Shown here: positions 11,720 through 21,404 of the stretch, piece after piece
Layout of the letters: each line of letters opens with the position of its first letter
Position numbering within the stretch: the stretch's first letter is position 1
DNA from: Tamlana crocina
GTDB taxonomy: Bacteria; Bacteroidota; Bacteroidia; Flavobacteriales; Flavobacteriaceae
Direction: 5' to 3'
Length of the DNA stretch: 64,000 nt
NCBI GenBank assembly: GCA_040429635.1
Contig: CP158972.1
Span: forward strand, 3,107,501 to 3,171,500
Position numbers and translations under genes: made by a program
The notes under the pieces: model-generated
Databases searched by the model: none
The model's input: the letters and a program-made list of their open reading frames with translations, nothing else
Told to the model about the DNA's origin: nothing

Positions 11720-12673
11720 TTAGCCTTTAAAGACCCCCATATTCGCATATTTATCCATGCGTTGCTCAACCAAATCTTTTGGTGATAAGTTTTTCAATGC
11801 TTCGTAATTTTTCACGATGGCACTGCTTACCGACTTAAAGGTTTTTTCGCGGTCGCGGTGTGCTCCACCTAAAGGTTCTTTTATAATTTCGTCAACCAAT
11901 TTCAGTTTTTTCATATCGGCGGCAGTCAATTTCAAAGCTTCAGCAGCTTGTTCTTTGTATTCCCAACTGCGCCAAAGAATGGATGAACACGATTCTGGAG
12001 AAATTACCGAATACCAAGTGTTTTCCAACATTAATACTCTATCACCTACACCAATGCCTAAAGCGCCTCCCGAAGCACCTTCGCCAATTACAATGGTAAT
12101 TACGGGTACTTTCAATCGGGTCATTTCCAAAATATTTCTGGCAATGGCTTCACCTTGTCCGCGCTCTTCAGCTTCCAAACCAGGATAAGCACCGGGAGTA
12201 TCCAAAAGAGTTACCACAGGAATGCCGAATTTTTCGGCCGACTTCATTAAACGAAGGGCTTTTCTATAGCCTTCCGGGTTAGCCATTCCAAAATTTCTGT
12301 ACTGTCTGGTTTTGGTATTATAACCTTTTTGTTGGCCAATGAACATAAAACTTTGGTCGCCAATTTTTCCTAAACCACCAATCATAGCTTTATCATCTTT
12401 AAAGCTACGGTCGCCATGGAGTTCCAACCAAGAACTTCCACAAATGGCACGGATGTAATCCAAGGTATAAGGACGGTCTGGGTGTCGAGACAACTGAACG
12501 CGTTGCCAAGCCGTTAGGTTTTTATAAATATCTTTTTGCGTTTCGGCTAATTTCTTTTCTATTTTCTTGCATGTTTCGGTAACGTCAACATCGCTCTCTT
12601 CCCCAATAACCTTACACTTTTGCAGCTGGTCTTCGAGGTCTTTTATAGGTAGTTCAAACTCTAAATATTCCAT
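11720..12673 (-). CDS. accA: acetyl-CoA carboxylase carboxyltransferase subunit alpha
   Basis: Alpha half of the carboxyltransferase that moves the carboxyl group from biotin to acetyl-CoA, giving malonyl-CoA for fatty-acid synthesis. The 317-residue length is typical. The N-terminal helix pair ([13 protein letters not shown]) is followed by the crotonase-like core with [19 protein letters not shown] and [17 protein letters not shown]. The partner accD is not in the window. A TATATTTG box lies about 40 bp upstream. Confidence 0.97.
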   Translation of the reverse strand: MEYLEFELPIKDLEDQLQKCKVIGEESDVDVTETCKKIEKKLAETQKDIYKNLTAWQRVQLSRHPDRPYTLDYIRAICGSSWLELHGDRSFKDDKAMIGGLGKIGDQSFMFIGQQKGYNTKTRQYRNFGMANPEGYRKALRLMKSAEKFGIPVVTLLDTPGAYPGLEAEERGQGEAIARNILEMTRLKVPVITIVIGEGASGGALGIGVGDRVLMLENTWYSVISPESCSSILWRSWEYKEQAAEALKLTAADMKKLKLVDEIIKEPLGGAHRDREKTFKSVSSAIVKNYEALKNLSPKDLVEQRMDKYANMGVFKG

Positions 12674-12711
12674 AGGAATTTTTATTTTGGCTATAATAAT
12701 TAGTTAGTGTA

Positions 12712-12719
12712 CAAATATA
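12712..12719 (-). promoter_or_regulatory. accA promoter -7 box
   Basis: TATATTTG on the minus strand, about 40 bp before the accA ATG. No clear TTG is seen at the expected distance, so only the -7 element is called. Confidence 0.5.
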
Positions 12720-12834
12720 AAAACTTTAATTCTGTTTACCCCCATATTCCGTTTAAGAATACTTTCTTTTTAATCGCAAGGCGATAGCCAAGCATTTAAA
12801 TCCCCCTAGTCTTGCCTCGAAATACTTAAAACAG

Positions 12835-13752
12835 TCACCTTTGAATATCTCGTGTGCTTGCACCGAGGCCGTTAATTTTTCGGTTGGATTTCAAAAGGGC
12901 GTTAAGCAATACCACGGCAATGATTATAGAAGCTCCGTAATAAAACGCTGCACTCATTTTTTCTTTCTCCGGAAACAGCAAAACCGCCATCACAATTCCG
13001 TAAAGTGGCTCTAAATTATAAGTAAGTACCACTGTGTAAGGGCTAATTACTTTCATAACATGCACCGAAGCGATAAATGCATAGGCTGTACAGACTGAAG
13101 CTAAAATGAAAAGATACCAAAAATCGGAAGTGGTTATACTGAAAAAGGGTTTTGAAAACCCGCCCCCAAAACATAGTAAATAGATGGAAATAAAGGCCAC
13201 ACCACTTAAAAATTCATAGAATGAAATGACAGTGGCCGAATGCTTTTTTAAAAAACTACCATTGAGCACAGCAAACAGGGAGGATAAAAATGCTGAAACT
13301 ATACCCAAAACGATGCCCAAAAGATATTCCATTTCACTCTGTGTTATGATGAACACCCCAAAAATTACCAGAATACCAAAAAGGATTTCGTACCAAATAA
13401 TGTTTCGTCTGAATATAATCGGTTCAATGATTGAAGCAAAAAAAGCTCCCGTTGAAAACATGGCCAAGGTTATGGACACGTTGGAAATTTCAATGGCACC
13501 AAAAAAAGTTATCCAATGCAGGGCGATAATAATTCCGGCAATGGAAAGTTTTAACACCGACTTTAAATTTATCCCTAATCGAACTTTTGACAACTTAATG
13601 TAAACAAACATTAATAGCGTAGCGAAAACCATACGGTACCACACCAAATTTACTGCTGTTATGGTGATGAGTTCGCCCAATATAGCCGTAAAGCCAGCTA
13701 TAAAAACCAAAAAGTGAAGGTGCAGGTAATTCTTAAACTTATCGCTTAGCAT
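12835..13752 (-). CDS. EamA/DMT superfamily permease
   Basis: A 305-residue integral membrane protein with about ten hydrophobic segments in two repeated halves of the EamA type (for example LVWYRMVFATLLMFVYIKL and YNLEPLYGIVMAVLL). Such carriers export or import small metabolites; the substrate cannot be read from sequence. Its start overlaps the end of the LptF/G-like gene by 14 bp, so it is probably co-transcribed with tgt and that gene. Confidence 0.88.
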   Translation of the reverse strand: MLSDKFKNYLHLHFLVFIAGFTAILGELITITAVNLVWYRMVFATLLMFVYIKLSKVRLGINLKSVLKLSIAGIIIALHWITFFGAIEISNVSITLAMFSTGAFFASIIEPIIFRRNIIWYEILFGILVIFGVFIITQSEMEYLLGIVLGIVSAFLSSLFAVLNGSFLKKHSATVISFYEFLSGVAFISIYLLCFGGGFSKPFFSITTSDFWYLFILASVCTAYAFIASVHVMKVISPYTVVLTYNLEPLYGIVMAVLLFPEKEKMSAAFYYGASIIIAVVLLNALLKSNRKINGLGASTRDIQR

Positions 13753-14815
13753 TGTACAACAGGTAAACTGCTAAAATACCAAAAAGCACATTGGGAAACC
13801 ACACGGCTACCAAAGGCGGGAAATCGGATTGCTCGGCCATAACGCCAAAAATCTTATCGAAAAACACAAAAACCATGGCAATACAAATACCCACCGCCAA
13901 GTTTACACCCATACCGCCACGACGTTTTATGGAAGATACCGCCACGGCAATAATGGTTAATATAAATACCGAAACCGGTAAACTCCATTTTCGGTAAAGC
14001 ACTAATTTAAAACGCCCCACGTTTGATGAGCCTCGGGCTTCTTCCTTGGCGATAAACTGTTTCAGTTCTCCGTACATTTTGGTTTCGGCGGCATAAATTA
14101 CCGGGATTAAATCGTCCACATCAAATTCAAAAAGAGTGTCTTTCCGCCTTATAATTTCAAGTTCATCTTCGTTTTGCCCCACATCCCTTTTCACGTAATT
14201 AGTCAATTTATATAGGGTATCTTCTTCAATATATTTGATGCTACTGGCCGAAATTTTGTATTTCATTTGGTTGCCCTCAAAATGTTCTAAAGTGAAGTTA
14301 CTCCCCGTTTTATTTTTGATATCAAATCGACTCACATAAATGATTTCGTTTTCGTTGATTTGCCGGAACACATCGGTATTATCTACCGCGCTTCTGCCCT
14401 TTTTCAAATACTTATAACTGAAATCGTTGAAACCCTCACTGGCTTTTGGCGCCAAAAACATTCCCAAAACAATGGAGAACAGTGCCACAACCGTTGCTCC
14501 CATCAGGTAAGGTCTTAAAAAACGGGTAAAGGACACCCCCGAACTTAAAAACGCAATCACCTCGGTATTGTTGGCCAATTTCGAGGTGAACCAAATCACC
14601 GAAATGAACAAAAACAACGGAAATAACAGGAAGGTAAAATAGATGGTAAAATCCAGAAAGTAAAGCAGTACCTCACTTAAGGGCACTTCGTTTTCCAAAA
14701 TTTTACCAATTTTTTCCGCCAAATGCACTGTTATCATTATGGGTATAAATAATAACAGCAACATGGTAAATGTTACCAAATAACGCTTTAATATGTACCA
14801 GTCGAGTATTTTCAT
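13739..14815 (-). CDS. LptF/LptG family permease
   Basis: A 358-residue inner-membrane protein with the YjgP/YjgQ architecture: three N-terminal membrane helices (DWYILKRYLVTF at the start), a central periplasmic jelly-roll region (about 100-260), and three C-terminal helices. Family members form the membrane part of the Lpt ABC transporter that extracts lipopolysaccharide and passes it to the periplasmic bridge. I cannot decide between LptF and LptG. It lies 5 bp after tgt and overlaps the EamA gene, giving the order tgt, lpt permease, EamA. Confidence 0.9.
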   Translation of the reverse strand: MKILDWYILKRYLVTFTMLLLLFIPIMITVHLAEKIGKILENEVPLSEVLLYFLDFTIYFTFLLFPLFLFISVIWFTSKLANNTEVIAFLSSGVSFTRFLRPYLMGATVVALFSIVLGMFLAPKASEGFNDFSYKYLKKGRSAVDNTDVFRQINENEIIYVSRFDIKNKTGSNFTLEHFEGNQMKYKISASSIKYIEEDTLYKLTNYVKRDVGQNEDELEIIRRKDTLFEFDVDDLIPVIYAAETKMYGELKQFIAKEEARGSSNVGRFKLVLYRKWSLPVSVFILTIIAVAVSSIKRRGGMGVNLAVGICIAMVFVFFDKIFGVMAEQSDFPPLVAVWFPNVLFGILAVYLLYNAKR

Positions 14816-14819
14816 TTAA

Positions 14820-15950
14820 CTACAAACGCTTGTCCATTTGCTTCACCATTTGGTCTTTCCAAGTTTTAAAATCTCCCGCTAATATATGCTTTCTGGCCTC
14901 ACGAACCAACCACAGATAAAACCCTAAATTATGGATGGTAGCGATTTGTGCCCCAAGCCTTTCATTAACGGTGAACAAATGACGCAAATAGGCTTTTGAA
15001 TAATCAGTATCTACCCAAGTGATGCCCATATCGTCGATTGGCGAAAAATCATCCGCCCATTTTAAATTTTTAATATTTATGGTACCGTGTGCGGTAAACA
15101 ACATGCCGTTTCGGGCATTTCGTGTTGGCATCACACAATCGAACATGTCTACTCCTAACGCAATATTTTCCAAAATATTGATTGGCGTACCCACACCCAT
15201 TAAATATCTGGGCTTCTCTTCTGGGAGAATGGAGCAAACCACGTCGGTCATTTCATACATTTCTTCGGCCGGTTCGCCTACCGAAAGTCCGCCAATGGCA
15301 TTTCCTACAGCTCCTGCATTCGCAATATATTCTGCCGATTGCATGCGCAAATCTTTATACGTGCTGCCTTGCACAATGGGAAAAAAAGCTTGATTGTAAT
15401 CGTATTTTAAAGGCGTTTTTTCCAAATGGTTAATGCATCTATCGAGCCAACGGTGCGTCATGTGCATGGAACGCTTGGCATAATTGTAATCGCATGGGTA
15501 GGGTGTACACTCATCAAAAGCCATGATGATATCGGCCCCAATGGCGCGTTGTATTTCCATTACGTTTTCGGGCGTAAACGTGTGGTAACTCCCATCGATG
15601 TGCGATTTAAACTTTACGCCTTCCTCTTTTATTTTTCGGTTGCCCGAAAGCGAATACACTTGGTAACCGCCCGAATCGGTTAAAATATTACGGTCCCAAT
15701 TCATAAATTTATGCAGTCCGCCCGCCTTTTCAAGAATAGAGGTTTGCGGACGTAAATACAAATGATAGGTATTTCCTAAAATAATATCAGGGTTGATATC
15801 GTTTTTCAGCTCACGTTGATGCACCCCTTTTACCGAGGCAACCGTGCCCACCGGCATAAAAATAGGGGTTTCAATCACGCCGTGATCAGTGGTTATTTTT
15901 CCTGCCCTGGCTTTACTCTGGGCATCTTTTCCATTTAATTCGAATTTCAT
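14820..15950 (-). CDS. tgt: tRNA-guanine transglycosylase
   Basis: Exchanges guanine 34 for a 7-deazaguanine base in queuosine tRNAs. The TIM-barrel core shows PIFMPVGTVASVKG, ILTDSGGYQV, GGLSVGEP and the nucleophile region FDCVMPTRNARNG. The start is the ATG at 15950 (376 residues): the longest frame reaches 16034, but a TATCTTTG promoter lies inside that extension. Oddity: where the family normally has CxCxxC zinc ligands before the YLRHL helix, this protein reads GITWVDTDYSKAYLRHLF, with no cysteines; the IHN histidine remains. First gene of a three-gene unit. Confidence 0.95.
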   Translation of the reverse strand: MKFELNGKDAQSKARAGKITTDHGVIETPIFMPVGTVASVKGVHQRELKNDINPDIILGNTYHLYLRPQTSILEKAGGLHKFMNWDRNILTDSGGYQVYSLSGNRKIKEEGVKFKSHIDGSYHTFTPENVMEIQRAIGADIIMAFDECTPYPCDYNYAKRSMHMTHRWLDRCINHLEKTPLKYDYNQAFFPIVQGSTYKDLRMQSAEYIANAGAVGNAIGGLSVGEPAEEMYEMTDVVCSILPEEKPRYLMGVGTPINILENIALGVDMFDCVMPTRNARNGMLFTAHGTINIKNLKWADDFSPIDDMGITWVDTDYSKAYLRHLFTVNERLGAQIATIHNLGFYLWLVREARKHILAGDFKTWKDQMVKQMDKRL

Positions 15951-15971
15951 ACCATTTGCTACTTCAGTGCG

Positions 15972-15979
15972 CAAAGATA
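15972..15979 (-). promoter_or_regulatory. tgt promoter -7 box
   Basis: TATCTTTG on the minus strand, followed by CGC. Transcription would start near 15966, about 15 nt before the ATG at 15950. This is why the longer open frame is rejected. Confidence 0.7.
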
Positions 15980-16075
15980 ACAACTGAAAAATGATAACTA
16001 TTGTATTGAAAAGAAAATAATATCCGTTTGGCAACGTTTTTGCTTATATAATCCAAATCTAAAAAAACGAACAAC

Positions 16076-16711
16076 ATGAAACATTTTAGAAAATTAAGAA
16101 GTCCGTTAAAGCTTAGTACCAAAAATGGAAAAAGTGTATTTTTTGCATTGGCTCTCGCTTTTATTATTCCTACCGCTATGAGCGCCCAGACCGCACAAGG
16201 TTTTGGTTTTAAAGGTGGTTTAAACTACAATGCCAATGGTGATTATTTTGAGTCAGTTAGTGATACTTGGAAAAGCCCCGACCGAAATGTGGGTTACCAC
16301 GTTGGTATTTTTGGGAAAATTGGTGATAAACTGTACTTAAGACCTGAGTTGGTTTACACCAGCACAAAAAGTGATTATGACAATGATTCTTTCGAAATGC
16401 AAAAACTGGATGCTCCAGTTTTGGTTGGCGCCAATATTTTAGGTCCATTGAGCGTTTTTGCTGGTCCGTCATTCCTGTATATTTTAGATTCTGAATTTGA
16501 AGGCGTTACTATTGGCGATGTTAAAAACGATTTTACAGTCGGATTAAATTTTGGTGTAGGACTCAACTTTAATAAATTGGGAATTGATTTAAGATACGAA
16601 CGAGGCTTTAGCGATAAAGAAGCCAACTTTATTTACAGCGAAGTTGGTGATAACGACAGACTCGATACCCGTCCAGACCAATTGATTTTGAGTTTATCGT
16701 TGATGCTTTAA
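16076..16711 (+). CDS. outer-membrane beta-barrel protein (OMP_b-brl type)
   Basis: A 211-residue protein with a signal peptide after a basic N-terminus (FFALALAFIIPTAMSAQ; cleavage likely before QTAQG, about residue 38). The rest is glycine-rich alternating beta strands typical of small eight-stranded barrels (FGFKGGLNYNANGDY, FTVGLNFGVGLNFNKLGID) and ends in LSLSLML. Specific function unknown. A convergent hairpin terminator follows. Confidence 0.88.
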   Translation: MKHFRKLRSPLKLSTKNGKSVFFALALAFIIPTAMSAQTAQGFGFKGGLNYNANGDYFESVSDTWKSPDRNVGYHVGIFGKIGDKLYLRPELVYTSTKSDYDNDSFEMQKLDAPVLVGANILGPLSVFAGPSFLYILDSEFEGVTIGDVKNDFTVGLNFGVGLNFNKLGIDLRYERGFSDKEANFIYSEVGDNDRLDTRPDQLILSLSLML

Positions 16712-16740
16712 AAAAGTAACTCACAATTTGAATATAAAAC

Positions 16741-16772
16741 AAAAAGGTTGTCCTGTTGGACAACCTTTTTGT
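16741..16772. terminator. Bidirectional terminator, beta-barrel gene / imelysin gene
   Basis: AAAAAGGTTGTCC, a TGTT loop, and GGACAACCTTTTT: a 13-bp perfect stem with A and T tracts on the two sides. It lies between two convergent genes. Confidence 0.92.
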
Positions 16773-16791
16773 TTTATCGTTTTTATCTGTT

Positions 16792-17895
16792 TTAATCGCC
16801 ATCGGCATCAACATAATCCACACTAATATTAAATGCTTGAAGCATATCCACCTTAAAGGCGACCACCACAAGTTGTAATGCGTCGTAAGCCTCTGTCATT
16901 TTGGTGTTATCACTATTCACTTGGGAATAGAAATCTTCATTTAAAGCTTGTACTTTTTGTCGGGCATTATCAATTCTTGTATTTATTAATGAGGACAAAT
17001 CGCTTCGCTCTAAATAGTTTAAATAGCTTTTAAAACTTTCTCCAGTTACGCTGCCAGAATATGATGTTCCGTTGAATACATCCTGCACCGCCTGCAAAGC
17101 TTCCAAAGCCAATTCTTTTGAAAAGCTTTTGCTATAAACGGCTTCAACTTTTTCAGGAAGCGGATCGGTTGAAAACACCCCTGCCGGAATACCAATTTTG
17201 TTGGCACGCAAACCTTTTTCGTAATAATACACAAAATCGTTTGAGAATTTATTCAAAGTACTGGTTGCAGTATTTCCCGCTTCACTCACAAAAGTAGACT
17301 TATAACTGCCCGTCCAATCGGTTAAAACAGTTTCAGTTAGCGACTGCATTTGGTCAATCACATCCGAAAGGTAGTTTTGGTAATTGGCTTCGGCATATTT
17401 GGCTAAAATCGCTGCATCATCTGCCGCTACACCGTACAATAAATAATCAACCGCTGGAAAACCAACTGCATCGTTGTTATTAGGATGGCCTAAATCATAG
17501 GAACCAGACGAAATATTGGCCTCGACATCGGTAGTTGAAACGGGGTAAATGTTCATTTGGAAACCGTATAAGATTTCTTCGGCTTTCCCAATATTGAACA
17601 TTTCCACATATTGCCAAACCTTGTAGGCTTCCAACCACGACGCCCTCAAAACATCTAAATTCGTTTGGTTGGGAGTGGCAATAAAATTGTCTTTATCTGA
17701 TTTTAATGTAGTAAGTTTTGCACTTAAATCCTGAAAAGCCGGCACAATGATGTTATCGGCCAAATGGCTGAGCAATGCTCCCCTATCAAAATTATCGGTT
17801 TTTCCACCTGAACCATCATCAGATGACGATGAGCTACAAGCTACAATAAACACTACTGCAATAATGGCTGTAAAAATCTTTTTTAATGTACACAT
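16792..17895 (-). CDS. imelysin family lipoprotein
   Basis: A 367-residue lipoprotein: signal KKIFTAIIAVVFIVAC with lipobox Cys, then a serine/aspartate linker and an imelysin-like helical domain with the conserved GFPAVDYLLYG block. Imelysin proteins are surface or periplasmic proteins linked to iron acquisition; proteolysis was described for the founder but is doubtful for most. The start at 17895 is chosen because TAGTTTTG lies inside the longer frame, and the shorter start puts the signal peptide at the N-terminus. It lies downstream of a DUF4856 lipoprotein gene, a common pairing. Confidence 0.9.
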   Translation of the reverse strand: MCTLKKIFTAIIAVVFIVACSSSSSDDGSGGKTDNFDRGALLSHLADNIIVPAFQDLSAKLTTLKSDKDNFIATPNQTNLDVLRASWLEAYKVWQYVEMFNIGKAEEILYGFQMNIYPVSTTDVEANISSGSYDLGHPNNNDAVGFPAVDYLLYGVAADDAAILAKYAEANYQNYLSDVIDQMQSLTETVLTDWTGSYKSTFVSEAGNTATSTLNKFSNDFVYYYEKGLRANKIGIPAGVFSTDPLPEKVEAVYSKSFSKELALEALQAVQDVFNGTSYSGSVTGESFKSYLNYLERSDLSSLINTRIDNARQKVQALNEDFYSQVNSDNTKMTEAYDALQLVVVAFKVDMLQAFNISVDYVDADGD

Positions 17896-17918
17896 ATCCT
17901 TTTCAAAATAAATAGTTG

Positions 17919-17926
17919 CAAAACTA
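17919..17926 (-). promoter_or_regulatory. imelysin gene promoter -7 box
   Basis: TAGTTTTG on the minus strand, about 24 bp before the ATG at 17895, within the longest open frame. No clear TTG upstream. Confidence 0.45.
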
Positions 17927-17997
17927 GTAAAAAGTAGCCGTTGTACATTTGGGCTCAACAACTACCTTTTCAACTCTTATAAAAACCGAACTAATTG

Positions 17998-19203
17998 TTA
18001 GTTGGCCGGCGCCGCTTGGGCTACTGTGAAATTAAATTTTGCCGCTATTGTTGCGGACATATCGTCAAGTGTTTCGTCTGTAATATCCCAGAAACCGTCA
18101 TTTTCCATTAAAGTTTCCAACATGGCATCCACTTCTACTTTTGTAAAATATGGGCCATCGGTATTTGGAACTCTTGTAAACTGTAAACTATAAATAAAAC
18201 CGTATGCTTCAGACAATGAATGGAATGCACTAGCTTTATCGGTATCTAAACTGCCTTTTGCAGCCTGCAAATAGTAAACCGCTCTTACCGCTGGAATTAA
18301 TGAAATATTTTCCTTGATAATTTCAGCTTGCTCATCACGAACCTCATAGTTTTTAGCAACGATAGCGGCTCTTCCTAGCTTAAACGCATTGTAAATATTG
18401 TCTGCTATTCCAGAAAAATCCTCATCGCTATCAACACTTAAGGTATATTTATTCAGGAATGAATCGGCGCTCAAGGTAGGAGCACTAGCATCGGCTTCTG
18501 CACCATACAAATACCCAAAAGCTTCGTCCCATTTGTGCTCCATTGTGGTGTAATCCTTACCATCTTCCAATTCTTCATTATCGTTGTTAGCAACATTACT
18601 TCCGGCATCTAAAACCGCTGGGCTAAGGTAATTGTTAAGTATTTGGTCTATCATTAAGGCTCCAATCAATCCTTTGGCAAAGGCTTGATTGTACTCCAAC
18701 CCTTTAGCATTTACATAACGAATGGTTCCGCTAGTTTGCTGGATGAATCCGGCATTTCCTTCGGTTGCCTGATCATCCCACTTCACAAAAACCTCGGCTA
18801 CTTGCGACTCAATGTACCCATCAAAATCTGCTTTTATGGCGTTGGCATCGGTTGTATTTGCTGAAAAATAATCAGTTGAAGCTGCTGTTTTGCTTCTTAT
18901 GCTTTTATCTGAAGCATTTAAATCGGCATCACTAAAATCGTTTTCGCTTTCAACGTGGGCGAACATAGCCATTAATTCTTGCTCACTTTTACCGGCATCC
19001 TTTTTAAATCCAGCAACAAGTTCTTCTGCCATGGCAATTCTTGTAGTTTGTCCACCATAGCTTACCGTACTGCTGCCGTTTCTAGTGAACTCATAAGTAG
19101 CAGGTGCCACAACATTATTTGGATTGCTTCCACCATCATCGTCGTTTGAACACGATTGAAACAATGCAGATATTACAAATAGACTTAGTGCTAATTTTTT
19201 CAT
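17998..19203 (-). CDS. DUF4856 domain lipoprotein
   Basis: A 401-residue lipoprotein (signal ending FQSC, then an acidic SNDDDGGSN linker) matching the DUF4856 family: YEFTRNGSSTVSYGGQTTRI near the N-terminus and a long helical middle (GLEYNQAFAKGLIGALMIDQ, HKWDEAFGYLYG). The family is usually encoded next to imelysin genes, often with a TonB-dependent receptor; no receptor is nearby here. It is inferred to be part of a metal-uptake surface complex. Own promoter upstream; 103 bp before the imelysin ATG, which has a separate -7 box. Confidence 0.88.
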   Translation of the reverse strand: MKKLALSLFVISALFQSCSNDDDGGSNPNNVVAPATYEFTRNGSSTVSYGGQTTRIAMAEELVAGFKKDAGKSEQELMAMFAHVESENDFSDADLNASDKSIRSKTAASTDYFSANTTDANAIKADFDGYIESQVAEVFVKWDDQATEGNAGFIQQTSGTIRYVNAKGLEYNQAFAKGLIGALMIDQILNNYLSPAVLDAGSNVANNDNEELEDGKDYTTMEHKWDEAFGYLYGAEADASAPTLSADSFLNKYTLSVDSDEDFSGIADNIYNAFKLGRAAIVAKNYEVRDEQAEIIKENISLIPAVRAVYYLQAAKGSLDTDKASAFHSLSEAYGFIYSLQFTRVPNTDGPYFTKVEVDAMLETLMENDGFWDITDETLDDMSATIAAKFNFTVAQAAPAN

Positions 19204-19257
19204 GTTTGTTTGATTTGTTTTTATTTAGACTTTTTACAAATAGTTTGTTTTCGACCG

Positions 19258-19287
19258 CAAAAATAAAATCTATTTGCTCTTACACAA
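19258..19287 (-). promoter_or_regulatory. DUF4856 gene promoter
   Basis: On the minus strand TTG (19285-19287), a 19-base spacer and TATTTTTG (19258-19265), a full match to the Bacteroidota consensus. The leader would be about 50 nt. Confidence 0.75.
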
Positions 19288-19361
19288 AATTTATTTAGAT
19301 TAACTTTAAATAAATACTGAAAAAGTAGCCTGTCGTCGTCTTTTTGACACTAAAAAAAATC

Positions 19362-20225
19362 TTAATGATAGGTTTTGAAAATTTTAGAAGCCTCGTTATG
19401 GGCGCTTTCAAAACTCATGGCATTTAAATGGTTTAAATGTTTTGAAGTAAAATAGGAAAGTAATTTTTCAGTGGGCATATTCCCTGTAAGTTCGTCCTTG
19501 GCCATAGGACAACCTCCAAACCCTTGGATTGCCCCATCAAAACGACGGCACCCCGACTGGTACGCCGCATCAACTTTTTCAAACCATGTTGAAGGGGTGG
19601 TATGCAAGTGCGCCCCAAATTCGATATTGGGATACATGGGAATTAAGTTTGAAAACAAATAGTCGATGGTTTCTGGAGTGGAGCTCCCAACAGTGTCGCT
19701 CAACGACAGAATGGTAACGCCCATAGCGGCCAGTTTTTCGGTCCATTCGGCAACAATTTCCACATTCCAAGGGTCGCCATACGGATTTCCAAAGCCCATT
19801 GAAATGTAAACCACTACCTCTTTATTCGATTTGTTGGCCATTTCAAGAATTTCTGAAAGCGTTACCACCGATTGCGCAATGGTTTTATGGGTGTTACGCA
19901 TTTGAAAGTTTTCGGAAATGGAAAACGGATAACCCAAATAATCAATTTCAGGGTGTAGGCAAGCATCATTAGCTCCACGAGTATTGGCTATAATGGCGAG
20001 CAATTTGCTGGTGGTTATAGATAAATCCAACTGTGATAATACTTCGGCGGTATCTACCATTTGCGGAATGGCCTTGGGCGATACGAAACTTCCAAAATCG
20101 ATGGTATCGAATCCCACACGCAACAACGACTGGATGTACTGTACCTTTTTTTCCGTCGGAATAAAGTCTCTAATACCCTGCATGGCATCGCGCGGACATT
20201 CGATTATTTTTACGGGTTTCGACAT
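19362..20225 (-). CDS. hydroxymethylglutaryl-CoA lyase
   Basis: A 287-residue TIM-barrel enzyme of the HMGL-like family, splitting HMG-CoA to acetyl-CoA and acetoacetate at the end of leucine degradation. It shows the N-terminal ECPRDAMQGI (normally ECPRDGLQ), IEFGAHLHTTP with metal-binding histidines, and GAIQGFGGCPMA with the active-site Cys loop. No other leucine-degradation gene is adjacent. Divergent from the spondin-domain gene. Confidence 0.93.
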   Translation of the reverse strand: MSKPVKIIECPRDAMQGIRDFIPTEKKVQYIQSLLRVGFDTIDFGSFVSPKAIPQMVDTAEVLSQLDLSITTSKLLAIIANTRGANDACLHPEIDYLGYPFSISENFQMRNTHKTIAQSVVTLSEILEMANKSNKEVVVYISMGFGNPYGDPWNVEIVAEWTEKLAAMGVTILSLSDTVGSSTPETIDYLFSNLIPMYPNIEFGAHLHTTPSTWFEKVDAAYQSGCRRFDGAIQGFGGCPMAKDELTGNMPTEKLLSYFTSKHLNHLNAMSFESAHNEASKIFKTYH

Positions 20226-20355
20226 ATACTGCTGAAAATATCGTGATAAAAATACTATTAATTTGGCAAAGCATAAACCGTAATGAAAACAAGTTTAAAA
20301 AATCGTTTTGTAAGACCATTAACTACCAACCGACTACTAAAAAAAGTTTCTTGCC

Positions 20356-21291
20356 ATGAAAAAAACTACCTTCCTACTCTATTTATCCGCTCTTTTAACC
20401 GTTAACTTTTCAATAGCCCAAAGCACAGCCATTTACGATGTGGTTTTTGAAAGCGTTTGGGAATCGGTTGAAAATAACCCCGAACAAGGCATCAGTATTA
20501 TCGATTTACCGAGTAACGCCCATTGGTCGCCATTGGTTTTGGTTACCCATAAAACTGTAAACAGCTTTTGGATGTTGGGAGTACAGGCTTCTGCCGGGAT
20601 GGAATTGATAGCTGAAGAAGGCGACACCTCTATTTTTGAAAATGAAGTAAACGCCAATGCCGATGCCAACCAAGTTATTGTTGGCAGCGGATTAAATTCT
20701 GGAAAAGGCACCATCGCCATTAATAATATTGAAGTCAGTGAAGATTTTCCATTGATGACTCTAGCCTCGATGATTGCACCAACCCCTGACTGGTTTATTG
20801 GCGTTAATGGTGAAAATTTAAGATCGGGTAATCCCAATGTTAATGACGGATGGAAAGGCACTTACTCTCTGGATTTATACCCGTATGATGCGGGTACCGA
20901 AAACGGTGATATGTATTCCGTGAGCAACACCGAAACCAATCCCATCGGTGTCATTTCGTCTTTATCGAACATTTCACCTTTTAATGAGAAAAAAATTGGT
21001 ACTGTCACCTTTATTTACAATTCTTCAACGCTGGGCATAGATACCGATACCGTCCAGAAAAAGCCGAAAATATACCCCAATCCTTCACAAGGTCATGTTG
21101 CCATTGCCAATGTAAAATTGTACTCTGTTGAAGTGTACAGCGTTACTGGCAAATTGGTCGATTACTTAAAAACAAATTCAAGTAATTCGCCAATCAACCT
21201 CAACCTTTCCCATTTAAAAAGAGGTGTTTATTTCCTGAATTTAAATGAATTAAATGGAGAAAACCATACACACAAACTTATTATAGACTAA
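20356..21291 (+). CDS. spondin-domain secreted protein with type IX sorting tail
   Basis: A 311-residue secreted protein: signal peptide (FLLYLSALLTVNFSIAQ), a spondin N-like domain (about 24-220; YDVVFESVWESVENN, HWSPLVLVTHKT, NGENLRSGNPNVND), then a linker and a C-terminal type A sorting domain (KIYPNPSQGHVAIANVK, LKRGVYFLNL, HKLIID). The tail sends the protein through the type IX secretion system to the surface or medium. The spondin fold is known for adhesion in animals; a role here is inferred. Probably its own transcript. Confidence 0.88.
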   Translation: MKKTTFLLYLSALLTVNFSIAQSTAIYDVVFESVWESVENNPEQGISIIDLPSNAHWSPLVLVTHKTVNSFWMLGVQASAGMELIAEEGDTSIFENEVNANADANQVIVGSGLNSGKGTIAINNIEVSEDFPLMTLASMIAPTPDWFIGVNGENLRSGNPNVNDGWKGTYSLDLYPYDAGTENGDMYSVSNTETNPIGVISSLSNISPFNEKKIGTVTFIYNSSTLGIDTDTVQKKPKIYPNPSQGHVAIANVKLYSVEVYSVTGKLVDYLKTNSSNSPINLNLSHLKRGVYFLNLNELNGENHTHKLIID

Positions 21292-21404
21292 GCCTCAACG
21301 GTTTAAAATAATTGAATTTTACGTTTTTAACATCAACAAATTGTTAAGTAATCGACAATATTGGCGTTACAACGTTAATATTATTCTGTAGGTTTATTTC
21401 CATA

